Assembly: GCF_000725485.1 (NCBI RefSeq)
Contig: NZ_JOAG01000015.1
Coordinates: forward strand, 186,001-250,000
Direction of reading: 5' to 3'
DNA length: 64,000 bases
Source of the DNA: Nonomuraea candida
GTDB taxonomy: Bacteria; Actinomycetota; Actinomycetes; Streptosporangiales; Streptosporangiaceae
The notes below the pieces were generated by a model that ran no database searches, had not been told where the DNA came from, and saw nothing but the letters and a program-made list of their open reading frames with translations. Made by a program: the position numbers and the translations under genes. Below are positions 42,393 through 51,156 of the stretch, piece after piece; the first letter of the stretch is position 1; every line of letters starts with the position of its first letter.

Positions 42393-44354
42393 TCAGTCGA
42401 CCTCGACGGCGGCCTCGGCGAACTGGGCGGAGTACAGCCGGGCGTAGGCGCCGCCGGCCGCCAGCAGCGACTCGTGCGTGCCCTGCTCGACGATCCGCCC
42501 CTCCTCCATCACCAGGATCAGCCCGGCGTCGCGGATCGTGGACAGCCGGTGGGCGATCACGAAGCTGGTGCGGCCCTCGCGCAGGCTGCTCATCGCCCGC
42601 TGGATGAGCACCTCGGTGCGGGTGTCGACCGAGCTGGTGGCCTCGTCGAGGATGAGGATCGCCGGCTCGGACAGGAACGCCCGCGCGATCGTGATGAGCT
42701 GCTTCTCCCCCGCGCTGACCGTGGTGCCCTCACCCTCCTCGTCGAGGACGGTGTCGTAGCCGTCGGGCAGCGTGTGGGCGATGCGGTCCACGTGGGCGGC
42801 GCGGGCGGCGGCCTCGACGCGCTCGCGGGTGGCGCCCTCGGCGCCGTAGCCGATGTTCTCCGCGATCGTGCCGCCGAACAGCCAGGTGTCCTGGAGCACC
42901 ATGCCGAGGTTGGCGCGCAGCTCCTCCCTGGACATCTCGGCGATGTCGACCCCATCGAGGGTGATGCGGCCGCCGGTCACCTCGTAGAAGCGCATGATGA
43001 GGTTGACCAGCGTCGTCTTGCCCGCTCCCGTGGGGCCGACGATGGCCACGGTCTGGCCGGGCTCGACGGTCAGCGACAGGTTCTCGATCAGCGGGCGGTC
43101 CTCGGCGTACCGGAAGGAGACGTTCTCGAACGTCACCCGGCCCCTGACCCGCTCGGGGCGGGCGGGCTTCGCGGGCTCGGGGGACTGCTCGGGCGCGTCG
43201 AGCAGCTCGAAGACCCGCTCGGCCGAGGCGACGCCCGACTGCACCAGGTTGGCCATGCCGGCCACCTGGGTCAGCGGCTGGCTGAACTGGCGGGAGTACT
43301 GGATGAACGCCTGCACGTCGCCCAGCGAGATCGAGCCCGAGGCCACCTTGAGCCCGCCCACCACGGCGACCAGCACGTAGTTGAGGTTGCCGATGAACAT
43401 CATGGCCGGCTGGATGAGGCCGGAGATGAACTGGGCGCGGAAGCTGGAGGTGAACAGCGCCTCGTTGTGCTCGGTGAAGGTGTCGCCGGCCTCCTTCTGC
43501 CTGCCGAACGCCTTGACCAGCGTGTGACCGCCGTACATCTCCTCGATGTGGCCGTTGAGCTTGCCCGTGGAGGACCACTGCTTGATGAACTGCGGCTGCG
43601 ACCGCTTGCCGACGACGGCGGTGACGTAGACCGACACCGGCACCGTCACCAGCGCGATGAGCGCGAGGATCGGCGAGATCCAGAACATCATGGCCAGCAC
43701 GCCCACGACCGTCAGGGCCGAGGAGATGAGCTGGCTCATCGTCTGCTGCAGCGTCTGGGCGATGTTGTCGGTGTCGTTGGTGGCGCGGCTGAGGATCTCG
43801 CCGCGCGGCTGGCCGTCGAAGTAGCTCAGCGGCAGCCGGGACAGCTTGGCCTCGATCTGCTCGCGCAGCCGGTAGGCCGCCCGCTGCACCACGGTCGTCG
43901 TCATCCGGAACTGCGCGATCCCGAGCACCGCCGCCACCAGGTAGAGGGCCAGCACCCAGGCGAGCACCACGGCCAGCGCGGCGAAGTCGATGCCCTGCCC
44001 GGGCACCACGCTCATCGCGGCGACCATGTCGGCGAAGGTGTCCTGGCCGCGGGCACGCAGCCCGGCCACGGCCTGCTCCTTGGTGGCCCCGGCGGGGAGC
44101 TGGGCCCCGATGATGCCGGAGAAGATCAGGTCGGTGGCGATGCCGAGGATCTTGGGGCCCATCACGGTGAGCGCGACGCTGAGCGCGCCGAGGGCCAGGA
44201 TGACGATCAGCATCCCGCGTTCGGGGCGCAGCAGCCGCAGCAGGCGGCGCAGCGAGGAGCCGAAGTCGAGGGCCTTCTCCGCGGGCCCCGCCATCATCCG
44301 GCCGGGGCCGAAGCCGGGTTGCGGGCGCCGCGCGGGCGCCTGTGCGGCCGTCAT
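42393..44354 (-). CDS. ABC exporter subunit, fused TMD-NBD (second of a heterodimeric pair)
   Basis: This 653-residue protein has a six-helix type IV exporter TMD (ERGMLIVILALGALSVALTV onward, ending near residue 390) and a C-terminal NBD. Walker A is GPTGAGKTTL, the signature position reads TVSAGEKQL instead of LSGGQ, Walker B is ILILDEATSSVD and the switch His is in FVIAHRLST. The catalytic Glu is present here. Its ATG overlaps the stop of the first subunit (ATGA). The pair resembles LmrCD/TM287-288-like or Rv1217c-type multidrug exporters and lies under a TetR repressor. Confidence 0.95.
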   Translation of the reverse strand: MTAAQAPARRPQPGFGPGRMMAGPAEKALDFGSSLRRLLRLLRPERGMLIVILALGALSVALTVMGPKILGIATDLIFSGIIGAQLPAGATKEQAVAGLRARGQDTFADMVAAMSVVPGQGIDFAALAVVLAWVLALYLVAAVLGIAQFRMTTTVVQRAAYRLREQIEAKLSRLPLSYFDGQPRGEILSRATNDTDNIAQTLQQTMSQLISSALTVVGVLAMMFWISPILALIALVTVPVSVYVTAVVGKRSQPQFIKQWSSTGKLNGHIEEMYGGHTLVKAFGRQKEAGDTFTEHNEALFTSSFRAQFISGLIQPAMMFIGNLNYVLVAVVGGLKVASGSISLGDVQAFIQYSRQFSQPLTQVAGMANLVQSGVASAERVFELLDAPEQSPEPAKPARPERVRGRVTFENVSFRYAEDRPLIENLSLTVEPGQTVAIVGPTGAGKTTLVNLIMRFYEVTGGRITLDGVDIAEMSREELRANLGMVLQDTWLFGGTIAENIGYGAEGATRERVEAAARAAHVDRIAHTLPDGYDTVLDEEGEGTTVSAGEKQLITIARAFLSEPAILILDEATSSVDTRTEVLIQRAMSSLREGRTSFVIAHRLSTIRDAGLILVMEEGRIVEQGTHESLLAAGGAYARLYSAQFAEAAVEVD

Positions 44355-46087
44355 GCCGCCGCCTCCTGTTCGGTGAGCTGGGACAGCACGATCTCCCGGT
44401 ACGTCGGGCAGGTGTCCATGAGCCCGGCGTGGTCGCCGCTGCCTACCACCCGGCCCTCGTCGAGCACGATGATCTGGTCGGCGTCGCGGATCGTGCTCAC
44501 GCGCTGGGCCACGATGACGATCGTGGCGTCGGTGATCCGTTCGGCCAGCGCGGCGCGCAGCCGGGCGTCGGTGGCGTAGTCGAGGGCGGAGAAGGAGTCG
44601 TCGAAGAGGTAGATCTCGGGCCGGTGCACCAGGGTCCTGGCGATGGCCAGGCGCTGGCGCTGGCCGCCGGAGACGTTGGTGCCGCCCTGGGCGATCGGCT
44701 CGTCGAGGCCGCCGGGCATCGCCTCGACGAACTCGCGCGCCTGGGCCGTCTCCAGGGCCTGCCACAGCTCGTCGTCGCTGGCGTCGGGCCTGCCGTACCT
44801 GAGGTTGGAGGCGACGGTGCCGGAGAAGAGGTAGGGCGCCTGCGGGACCAGGCCGACCACGCGGGCGAGCACGGCCGGGTCGAGCTCGCGGACGTTGACG
44901 CCGTCCACCAGCACCTCGCCGGCGCTCGCGTCGAACAGCCGCGGGATGAGGTTGAGCAGCGTCGTCTTGCCGCTGCCGGTGCTGCCGATGATCGCCGTGG
45001 TGCGGCCGGGCCGCGCGGTGAAGCTCACCCCGGACAGCACCGGCTCCTCGGCGCCGGGGTAGCGGAAGTCGACCGACCTCAGCTCCAGCTCGCCGATGCG
45101 CCGCTCGGGCACGACGGGGTCGGCCGGCGGGTGGACGCTCGGCTCGGTGTCGAGCACCTCCTTGATGCGCTCGGCGCACACCTCGGCCCTGGGGACCATC
45201 ATGAACAGGAACAGCGACATCATGATCGACATCAGGATCTGCATGAGGTAGGAGATCACCGCGGTCAGCGCGCCCACCTCCATGGCGCCGTCTGCGATGC
45301 GGTGGCCGCCGAACCAGACCACGGCGACGCTGGAGACGTTGACGACCAGCATGACCGAGGGGAACATCAGCGCCATCAGCCTGCCGACCTTCAGCGACAC
45401 GTCGGTCAGCTCCGCGTTGGCCACGGCGAAGCGCTCGCGCTCGTGCCTGTCGCGGACGAAGGCCCTGATGACGCGGATGCCGGTGATCTGCTCGCGCAGC
45501 ACCTGGTTGATCCGGTCGATGCGCTCCTGCATGGCGCGGAAGAGCGGGCGCATGAGCGTCACGATCACGCCCAGGATGGCGATCATCACCGGCAGCACGA
45601 CGAGCAGCAGCGACGACAGCGCCGTGTCCTGGCGCAGCGCCAGCACGATGCCGCCGACGCACATGATCGGCGCGGTCACCATCATCGTGAACGTCATCAG
45701 CACGAGGAGCTGGATCTGCTGCACGTCGTTGGTGGTCCGGGTGATCAGGGACGGCGGGCCGAACCTGTTGACCTCCTGGACGGAGAAGTCCTGCACCCGG
45801 TGGAAGATGGCCGCCCGCAGGTCCCGGCCCAGGGCCATGGAGGTGCGCGCGCCGTAGTAGACGGCGACGACCGAGCAGACGATCTGCACGAGCGTCACGC
45901 CGAGCATCACCAGGCCGAGCCGCATGATGTGGGCGGTGTCGCCCTTGACGACGCCGTCGTCGATGATGTCGGCGTTGAGCGTGGGGAGATAGAGCGTGGC
46001 CAGCGTCTGCACGAACTGGAAGAGCACGACGAGCGTGATCTCTTTCCCGTACGGCCGGAGCTGGACCCGCAGGAGACGGAGCAGCAT
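44351..46087 (-). CDS. ABC exporter subunit, fused TMD-NBD (first of a heterodimeric pair)
   Basis: This 578-residue protein has an N-terminal six-helix TMD (KEITLVVLFQFVQTLATLYL onward) and an NBD with Walker A GSTGSGKTTL, signature NVSGGQRQRL and Walker B IYLFDDSFSALD. The residue after the Walker B Asp is Asp, not the catalytic Glu, and the switch His is replaced (IVAQRVST). This subunit therefore forms the degenerate ATP site, as in heterodimeric exporters. It starts one base into the TetR stop (TGATG), so the repressor and both subunits are one translationally coupled operon. Confidence 0.95.
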   Translation of the reverse strand: MLLRLLRVQLRPYGKEITLVVLFQFVQTLATLYLPTLNADIIDDGVVKGDTAHIMRLGLVMLGVTLVQIVCSVVAVYYGARTSMALGRDLRAAIFHRVQDFSVQEVNRFGPPSLITRTTNDVQQIQLLVLMTFTMMVTAPIMCVGGIVLALRQDTALSSLLLVVLPVMIAILGVIVTLMRPLFRAMQERIDRINQVLREQITGIRVIRAFVRDRHERERFAVANAELTDVSLKVGRLMALMFPSVMLVVNVSSVAVVWFGGHRIADGAMEVGALTAVISYLMQILMSIMMSLFLFMMVPRAEVCAERIKEVLDTEPSVHPPADPVVPERRIGELELRSVDFRYPGAEEPVLSGVSFTARPGRTTAIIGSTGSGKTTLLNLIPRLFDASAGEVLVDGVNVRELDPAVLARVVGLVPQAPYLFSGTVASNLRYGRPDASDDELWQALETAQAREFVEAMPGGLDEPIAQGGTNVSGGQRQRLAIARTLVHRPEIYLFDDSFSALDYATDARLRAALAERITDATIVIVAQRVSTIRDADQIIVLDEGRVVGSGDHAGLMDTCPTYREIVLSQLTEQEAAA

Positions 46088-46683
46088 CAACAGCGGCTTT
46101 CTGTAGAGGTGGTGTGGGGGGCGCGCACGAGGAGCCCGTCGAGCAGCACGGAGACGATCTCGTCGTCCTCCATGTCGCCGAACTCGTCGCCCAGGCCCAG
46201 GCTCCGCTGCACGCTGACCGCCACCAGCATGAGCAGCAGGTGCGCCGCGGCCTCCGGGGAGCGGCGCAGCCGGGCGCGGTCGGGCTCCATCAGCGCGGCC
46301 AGCCCGGACAGGATCGCCTGCCGGTAGGACATCATCCGGTCGCGGAACTCGGCGTCGCCGTCCATCAGCTCCCGGGGCGCGACGACCAGGTTGGCGTTGG
46401 CCCTCATCCCCGCCCGCAGCCTGGCGACCGCCTCGCGCAGCCGCTCGCGCAGGCCGGCCGCCGGGTCGACGCTCGCCAGCACCTCCAGGGCCGGCTCCGG
46501 GTCGAAGGCGGTCATCAGCGCCGCGCGCAGCAGTGACGCCTTGTCGGGGAAGACGCCGAAGATCGTGCCCTCGGCCACGCCCGCGGCCTCGGCGATCTGG
46601 CGGGTGCTCACGGCGGTGCCGTGCGCGCGCAGGAGCGGGAGCGTGGCGGCGATGAGCGCGGCTCGGCGGTCTTCCGGTGCCAT
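46087..46683 (-). CDS. TetR-family repressor of the ABC exporter operon
   Basis: The ATG at 46683 is preferred because GAAGGG lies 8 nt upstream; the in-frame ATG at 46710 lacks a ribosome site. About 198 residues: N-terminal HTH (STRQIAEAAGVAEGTIFGVF followed by PDKASLLRAAL) and a helical ligand-binding region typical of TetR regulators. It is first in the operon with the two exporter subunits and overlaps the next gene (TGATG). A palindromic operator lies just upstream, so autoregulation relieved by an exported compound is likely. Confidence 0.93.
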   Translation of the reverse strand: MAPEDRRAALIAATLPLLRAHGTAVSTRQIAEAAGVAEGTIFGVFPDKASLLRAALMTAFDPEPALEVLASVDPAAGLRERLREAVARLRAGMRANANLVVAPRELMDGDAEFRDRMMSYRQAILSGLAALMEPDRARLRRSPEAAAHLLLMLVAVSVQRSLGLGDEFGDMEDDEIVSVLLDGLLVRAPHTTSTESRC

Positions 46684-46724
46684 GGCCGGCACCCTTCGCC
46701 TTCTCGTCATGGAAGGAGAGTAAT

Positions 46725-46740
46725 GAGCGAGTACTCACTC
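46725..46740. promoter_or_regulatory. TetR-type palindromic operator
   Basis: GAGCGAGTACTCACTC is a near-perfect palindrome around GTAC, flanked by AAT and GTT, 42 bp upstream of the chosen TetR start. This form (GAGTGAGTACTC...) is common for TetR repressors that sit next to exporters. Confidence 0.7.
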
Positions 46741-46873
46741 GTTCAACCGATTATTCGGGGCTTGATCCCTTTGTCGGCTGGTGAGGGTGGCGGCGGACAG
46801 GCGTACGCTGTGCGGACATCCGGCCGGGACGGTCTAGAGTCGGATCGGCGGGATCCGAGCAGGGAGGCGTTTC

Positions 46874-47683
46874 ATGGCACGTGCTGACACCGGCCCCGAC
46901 TTCATCGAGGCGCTGGCACGCGGCCTCGACGTCATCCGGGTGTTCCGGCCGGGCCGGGCGGTCATGTCGCTGACCGAGGTGGCCACCGCCGCCGGGCTGG
47001 CCCGGCCCACCGCCCGGCGCATCCTGCTCACCCTCCAGGAGCTGGGCTACGCCAGGAGCGAGCCGGGCGGCTACGCGCTCACCCCGCGCGTGCTCGAACT
47101 CGGCGTGTCCTACGTGCGCTCCATGGGGTTGTGGGAGGTGGCCAGGCCGCACATGGAGCGGCTGGTGGAGCGGACCCGCGAGTCGTCCTCCATCGCCCAG
47201 CTCGACGGCTCCGACATCGTCTACGTCGCCCGCGTGGCCGTGCCGAAGATCGTCACGCTGTCGGTGCAGATCGGCACGCGCTTCCCCGCCCTGCAGACCT
47301 CCCTGGGCAAGGTGCTGCTCGCCGCGCTGCCGCCGGGAGAGGTGGAGCGGGTGCTGGCCGAGCCCAGCCGCTCGGGGGTGGAGCCGCGCTGGCGGCCCGG
47401 CCCGGCCGAGCGGGAGGCGGCGCTGCGCGAGGTCCGCGCGAAGGGGTGGGCGCTGACCGACGAGGAGCTGGCCCTGGGCATCCGCAGCGTGGCCGCGCCG
47501 CTGCGCGACGGGCTGGGCAACGTGATCGCCGCGCTCAACGTCAACGCGCACGCGGCGGAGACCTCGGTGGAGCGCCTGGCCGAGGAGCACCTGCCGCTGC
47601 TGCTGAAGACGGCCGGCGCGATCAGCGCCGACTGGGCCGTCTACGAGCGCGTCCCCCACGTCACCGCCGCCTCGACCGCCTGA
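46874..47683 (+). CDS. IclR-family regulator (PcaR/PobR-like)
   Basis: This 269-residue regulator has an N-terminal winged HTH (SLTEVATAAGLARPTARRIL) and a C-terminal ligand domain starting LSVQIGTRFPALQTSLGKVL, with GWALTDEELALGIRSVAAPL near the end. These match the PcaR/PobR/PcaU subgroup that senses aromatic acids or their ring-cleavage products. It converges on ligA, the last gene of the aromatic operon. It is the probable regulator of that operon and of the divergent amidohydrolase, whose shared control region lies at 50943-51156. Confidence 0.93.
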   Translation: MARADTGPDFIEALARGLDVIRVFRPGRAVMSLTEVATAAGLARPTARRILLTLQELGYARSEPGGYALTPRVLELGVSYVRSMGLWEVARPHMERLVERTRESSSIAQLDGSDIVYVARVAVPKIVTLSVQIGTRFPALQTSLGKVLLAALPPGEVERVLAEPSRSGVEPRWRPGPAEREAALREVRAKGWALTDEELALGIRSVAAPLRDGLGNVIAALNVNAHAAETSVERLAEEHLPLLLKTAGAISADWAVYERVPHVTAASTA

Positions 47684-47709
47684 GCGCCGGGCGACGGGCG
47701 ACGGGCCCT

Positions 47710-48072
47710 TCAGGTGGCGATGTCCGGGTACGGCAGGGTGTGGTGCGCCAGCCTGCGGGCGTACTCGCGCTGGAAGCCCAGCGGCTCGGCGTGGTCGCGC
47801 TCGAACATCGCGATGAACAACGTCAGCGTGAGGAACGGGTGCGCCCCCAGCTCGAACAGCTTCGGATAGTCGTGCGCGGCCAGCGCCTCGCGCTCGACGT
47901 CGTCGAAGCGCTGCCAGGTGGACGCCTCGCCGGCGTGGCAGCCCAGGATGCGGCCGGCGTACTCGGCCTCCCACCACTCCACCGTGGCGCGCGGCTCGGA
48001 GCGGTAGCGTTCGACCAGCTCGGGGTCGCGATCGACGGTGAACAGGAACTTGTCGAGCAGATACTTGCTCAC
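47710..48072 (-). CDS. ligA: Extradiol ring-cleavage dioxygenase small subunit (LigA-like)
   Basis: This 120-residue all-helical protein starts SKYLLDKFLFTVDRDPELVE and contains LGAHPFLTLTLF, as in LigA, the small subunit of protocatechuate 4,5-dioxygenase. LigA caps the active site of LigB and has no metal itself. The GTG at 48072 overlaps the ligB stop (GTGA), giving coupled translation and equal stoichiometry. It is the last gene of the CoA-transferase/lyase/ligB/ligA operon. Confidence 0.9.
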   Translation of the reverse strand: MSKYLLDKFLFTVDRDPELVERYRSEPRATVEWWEAEYAGRILGCHAGEASTWQRFDDVEREALAAHDYPKLFELGAHPFLTLTLFIAMFERDHAEPLGFQREYARRLAHHTLPYPDIAT

Positions 48073-48935
48073 GGGCGGCCGCCTCCGTTCGGGTACCAGG
48101 TGAAGTACGCCTCCATGGTGTGGAACAGGTCGTAGGTGTCGACGTAGTCGGCCTTCCTGCCCTCCCCCGCCACGCCCATCATGAGCATGAAGTCCATGAA
48201 GCCATGGGTGGCGTTGCCCGGGTTCCACAGGCTGTCCAGGGTGACCTCGGCCAGGCACCCCTCCAGGTCCCCCGAGGAGATCCACCCGACGGCCTTGCGG
48301 TCGAACTCGGGGTCGGGGCCGTGCGGGCCGAACTGGCGCGGGCCGCCGAGCTCGAGCGACAGGTGCCCGGTGCCGATGACGGCCACCCGCCGGTCGTCGG
48401 GCCACGACTCCACCAGCTCGCGGATGGCCCGGCCGAGCTGCACGAAGCGCCCGGGCCGCGGCAGCGGCGGGGCGAAGATGTTGGTGTAGACGGGCACGAT
48501 CGGCAGGTCGTTCTGCGGGCGCAGGGTGATGATCGGGCACGTGATCGAGTGGTCGATCCGCAGCTCGTTGGAGAAGGCCAGGTCGAAGCCGAGGTCCAGG
48601 CCGCCGCGCAGGAGGTGGGCCGACAGGTCCTCCTCGCCGCGCACGAGCATGCGGGGCAGGCCGAACTCGCGCTCCTCGTTGTGGAAGTTGGCGTCGTAGC
48701 AGGGCGCCTTGCCGACCAGGAACTGCGGCATGTTGTCCAGCCAGAGCTGGTGGAAGTGGTCGGAGCCGACCATCACCAGCACGTCGGGCCTGGCCCTGGT
48801 GAGGGTCTCGCGGAACGCCTCGACCTTGCGCACCCACTCGTCGGCGAACGGCGGCCGCTCCGCGCCGGTCGAGGTGGAGGCGCGGTAGTAGAAGGGATGG
48901 TGGGTGGATGCGATGACCGCGACGAGCTCAGCCAT
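48069..48935 (-). CDS. ligB: Class III extradiol dioxygenase catalytic subunit (LigB-like)
   Basis: The ATG at 48935 follows GGAGGTTCGC; 288 residues. Likely Fe(II) ligands and catalytic His sit in ASTHHPFYYR, GSDHFHQLWLDN and GTGHLSLELGG, the LigB-superfamily pattern. The enzyme opens a catecholic ring next to one hydroxyl. Protocatechuate, gallate or a related substrate is possible and cannot be fixed from sequence alone. The start lies inside the end of the upstream lyase-like gene (8-nt overlap). No LigC, LigI, LigJ or LigK gene follows, so downstream steps must differ or be encoded elsewhere. Confidence 0.9.
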   Translation of the reverse strand: MAELVAVIASTHHPFYYRASTSTGAERPPFADEWVRKVEAFRETLTRARPDVLVMVGSDHFHQLWLDNMPQFLVGKAPCYDANFHNEEREFGLPRMLVRGEEDLSAHLLRGGLDLGFDLAFSNELRIDHSITCPIITLRPQNDLPIVPVYTNIFAPPLPRPGRFVQLGRAIRELVESWPDDRRVAVIGTGHLSLELGGPRQFGPHGPDPEFDRKAVGWISSGDLEGCLAEVTLDSLWNPGNATHGFMDFMLMMGVAGEGRKADYVDTYDLFHTMEAYFTWYPNGGGRP

Positions 48936-49734
48936 GCGAACCTCCATCGGGGTACGGCTCGGGCGCGATCGGCCGGGTGGCCCGGTCCACGGACAGGAAG
49001 ATCTCGTTCGCCACCGGGCGGCGCAGCTCCTCGGCGAGCTGCCCGATGAGCCCGGCGGTCCTGGCCAGCAGCGCGAAGGCGCGCAGCAGCTCCAGGGGCA
49101 GGCCGAGGTCGGCCAGCGCGGCCCCGCAGACGCCGGCGCCGTTGAGCGGCAGGGTCCGGCCCAGCACCCGGGGGTGCACGCGCCCGATCGCGGCGAACAG
49201 CGACAGGTGCGGCCCGAGCAGCCCCTCCTGCCGGGCGATCTCGAACAGCCGGGGGGTGCGCGGGTCGCCGTCCTTGTGCACGTGGTGGCCCAGGCCGGGG
49301 ACGAGCGCGCCCCGCTCGCGCCGCTCGCGCACGGCGGTCAGGGCCAGCTCGTCCCAGCCGGCCTCGCCGGACGGGAGCGGGTCGCGGCCCGCGAGCGCCT
49401 CGTGCAGGAACCGGCCGCAGTCCTCGGTGACGCCGAGGAAGCGCGAGCCGCCGCCGAGCAGCCCGGCCGCCAGCGCCCCCTGTACGGAGTCCGGCGCCGA
49501 CAGGTACGTCAGCCGCGTCACGATCGCGGTCGGCGTGAACCCGTGATCGGCCAGCGCGGCCAGCACCGCCTCGAACACCCGCACCTCGCCCGGCGCCGGG
49601 CGGCGCCGCGCGGCCAGCCAGAACGCCAGCTCGCCGAAGCCCACCTCGCCCATCACGTCCGCGGCCAGGTCGTGCCCGAGCAGGGTGATCGTCTCCGCCG
49701 TCGACGCCCCGAGCGCCGTGGGGTAGTCGCTCAC
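48928..49734 (-). CDS. Citrate-synthase-family protein, citryl-CoA-lyase-like
   Basis: This 268-residue protein is shorter than citrate synthases (about 400) and of the length of the citryl-CoA lyase/short citrate-synthase subgroup. Conserved catalytic-region motifs are GALVPGLGHHVHKDGDPRT (His and Arg of the active site) and LPLNGAGVCGAALADLGLP. The GTG at 49734 overlaps the CoA-transferase stop (GTGA). With a CoA-transferase upstream, the pair could form and cleave the CoA thioester of a citrate-like (3-hydroxy-3-carboxy) acid. Condensation in the opposite direction is also possible. Confidence 0.82.
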   Translation of the reverse strand: MSDYPTALGASTAETITLLGHDLAADVMGEVGFGELAFWLAARRRPAPGEVRVFEAVLAALADHGFTPTAIVTRLTYLSAPDSVQGALAAGLLGGGSRFLGVTEDCGRFLHEALAGRDPLPSGEAGWDELALTAVRERRERGALVPGLGHHVHKDGDPRTPRLFEIARQEGLLGPHLSLFAAIGRVHPRVLGRTLPLNGAGVCGAALADLGLPLELLRAFALLARTAGLIGQLAEELRRPVANEIFLSVDRATRPIAPEPYPDGGSHG

Positions 49735-50942
49735 TCCCCCTCCCCCGCACCGGGGCCCAAGTCGGGGCCGGCGGAGGGTCCTGAGTGCGGTTCGGTCAGC
49801 CACTTGCGCAGCTCCGCGCCGTGCTCGTCGAGCTCGGGCGGCGGGAGCGCGTAGCCGGCCGGCGTCTCGGAGAAGCGGATCGGGTGCCGGGTGGTCGGCA
49901 CCGCCCGCTCCCCCTCCCCGACCTCCACGATCGGTTCGAGCCCGAAGCGCTCCGCCATGGCGAAGCCGCCGTCGATGGTGTTGATCGGCCCGCTCGGCAC
50001 CCCGGCCGCCACCAGCAGCTCGAACCACTCGGCCGCGCCGCGGGCGGCCAGCCGCTCGACGAGGATCGGCCGCAGCTCGTCACGGTGCGCGGTACGCCCG
50101 GCGTTGCGGGCGAAGCGCGGGTCGTCGGCGACCTCGGGGATGCCCAGCACCTCGCACAGCTTGCGGAACTGCCCGTCGTTCGCGGCGGTGACGATGAGGT
50201 CGTCGTCGGCGGTGGGCAGCGGCTCGTACGGGAACACGCTCGGGTGCGCGTTGCCCATCCGGTACGGCACCACGCCGCCCGCCACGTACGCCGAGCTGTG
50301 GTTGACCAGCCCCGTCAGGGCCGAGGACAGCAGGTTCACCTCGACGTGCTGCCCGCGTCCGGTGGCCTCCCGGTGCCGCAGCGCGGCCAGCACGCCGATG
50401 ACGGCGTGGTTGCCCGCCATCACGTCGAACACCGAGATCCCGGCCCGGTAGGGCGGGCCGTCCGGCTCCCCGGTCAGGCTCATCAGCCCGGACATGGCCT
50501 GCACCATCAGGTCGTAGCCGGGCACGTGCGCGCCGGCGCCGGAGCCGAAGCCGCTGATGGAGGCGTACACGATGCCGGGGTTGGCGGCCCGGACGGCGTC
50601 GTAGCCCAGCCCGTACCTGGCCAGGCCGCCGGGGCGGAAGTTCTCGACCAGCACGTCGGCGCGCCGGGCCAGCTCCCTGGCCGCCGCCGCGTCGCCGGGG
50701 TCGCGCAGGTCCAGGGCGATGGAGCGCTTGCCGCGGTTGACCCCGAGGTAGTACGTCGACACCTCGCCGCGCGCGGGCGGCGTCCAGCCCCGGGTGTCGT
50801 CACCCTTGGGGCCCTCGACCTTGACGACGTCGGCGCCCAGGTCGGCCAGCAGCATCGTGGCGTACGGCCCGGCCAGCACCCGGGAGAAGTCCGCCACCAG
50901 CACCCCCGCCAGCGGCCCGCCCCGCTCGGACCCGCCCGTCAT
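49731..50942 (-). CDS. Family III (CaiB/BaiF) CoA-transferase
   Basis: The ATG at 50942 is preferred because GGAAGGGGAG precedes it. Of 403 residues, the opening GVLVADFSRVLAGPYATMLL and ADVLVENFRPGGLARYGLGY are CaiB landmarks. The likely catalytic Asp is in HVPGYDLMVQAMSGLMSLTG. These enzymes move CoA from a donor (often succinyl-CoA) to a carboxylic acid. It is first in the CoA-transferase/lyase/ligB/ligA operon, so its acceptor is probably a ring-cleavage product or aromatic acid. Confidence 0.93.
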   Translation of the reverse strand: MTGGSERGGPLAGVLVADFSRVLAGPYATMLLADLGADVVKVEGPKGDDTRGWTPPARGEVSTYYLGVNRGKRSIALDLRDPGDAAAARELARRADVLVENFRPGGLARYGLGYDAVRAANPGIVYASISGFGSGAGAHVPGYDLMVQAMSGLMSLTGEPDGPPYRAGISVFDVMAGNHAVIGVLAALRHREATGRGQHVEVNLLSSALTGLVNHSSAYVAGGVVPYRMGNAHPSVFPYEPLPTADDDLIVTAANDGQFRKLCEVLGIPEVADDPRFARNAGRTAHRDELRPILVERLAARGAAEWFELLVAAGVPSGPINTIDGGFAMAERFGLEPIVEVGEGERAVPTTRHPIRFSETPAGYALPPPELDEHGAELRKWLTEPHSGPSAGPDLGPGAGEGE

Positions 50943-51156
50943 CCAGCTCCCCTTCCGTTCGCTGAACGGACGACTGTCCGCAACTCGCGATTCTGGCACA
51001 CCTCCCCACTCTGAACCAGAGCCGCGAGGCGCGCCAGGGCCCCCTTGACAGCGGTCCCGGCGATCGTAGAGTTACGGCGAACCCGATGACCGCGCAGCGG
51101 ACAACCGTTCGCGAATGACGGCGCGCTGCCGCCCCCGGCCGTGAGGAGTTGCTGCG
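50943..51156. promoter_or_regulatory. Divergent control region for the aromatic operon and the amidohydrolase gene
   Basis: A sigma-70-like promoter reads TTGACA (51045-51050), 16 bp, TAGAGT (51067-51072) towards the amidohydrolase. Two related elements, GAACGG...TGTCCGC near 50960 and GCGGACAACCGTTCGC near 51098, flank the centre and are candidate IclR sites. The 16-bp spacing is within the normal range. Confidence 0.55.
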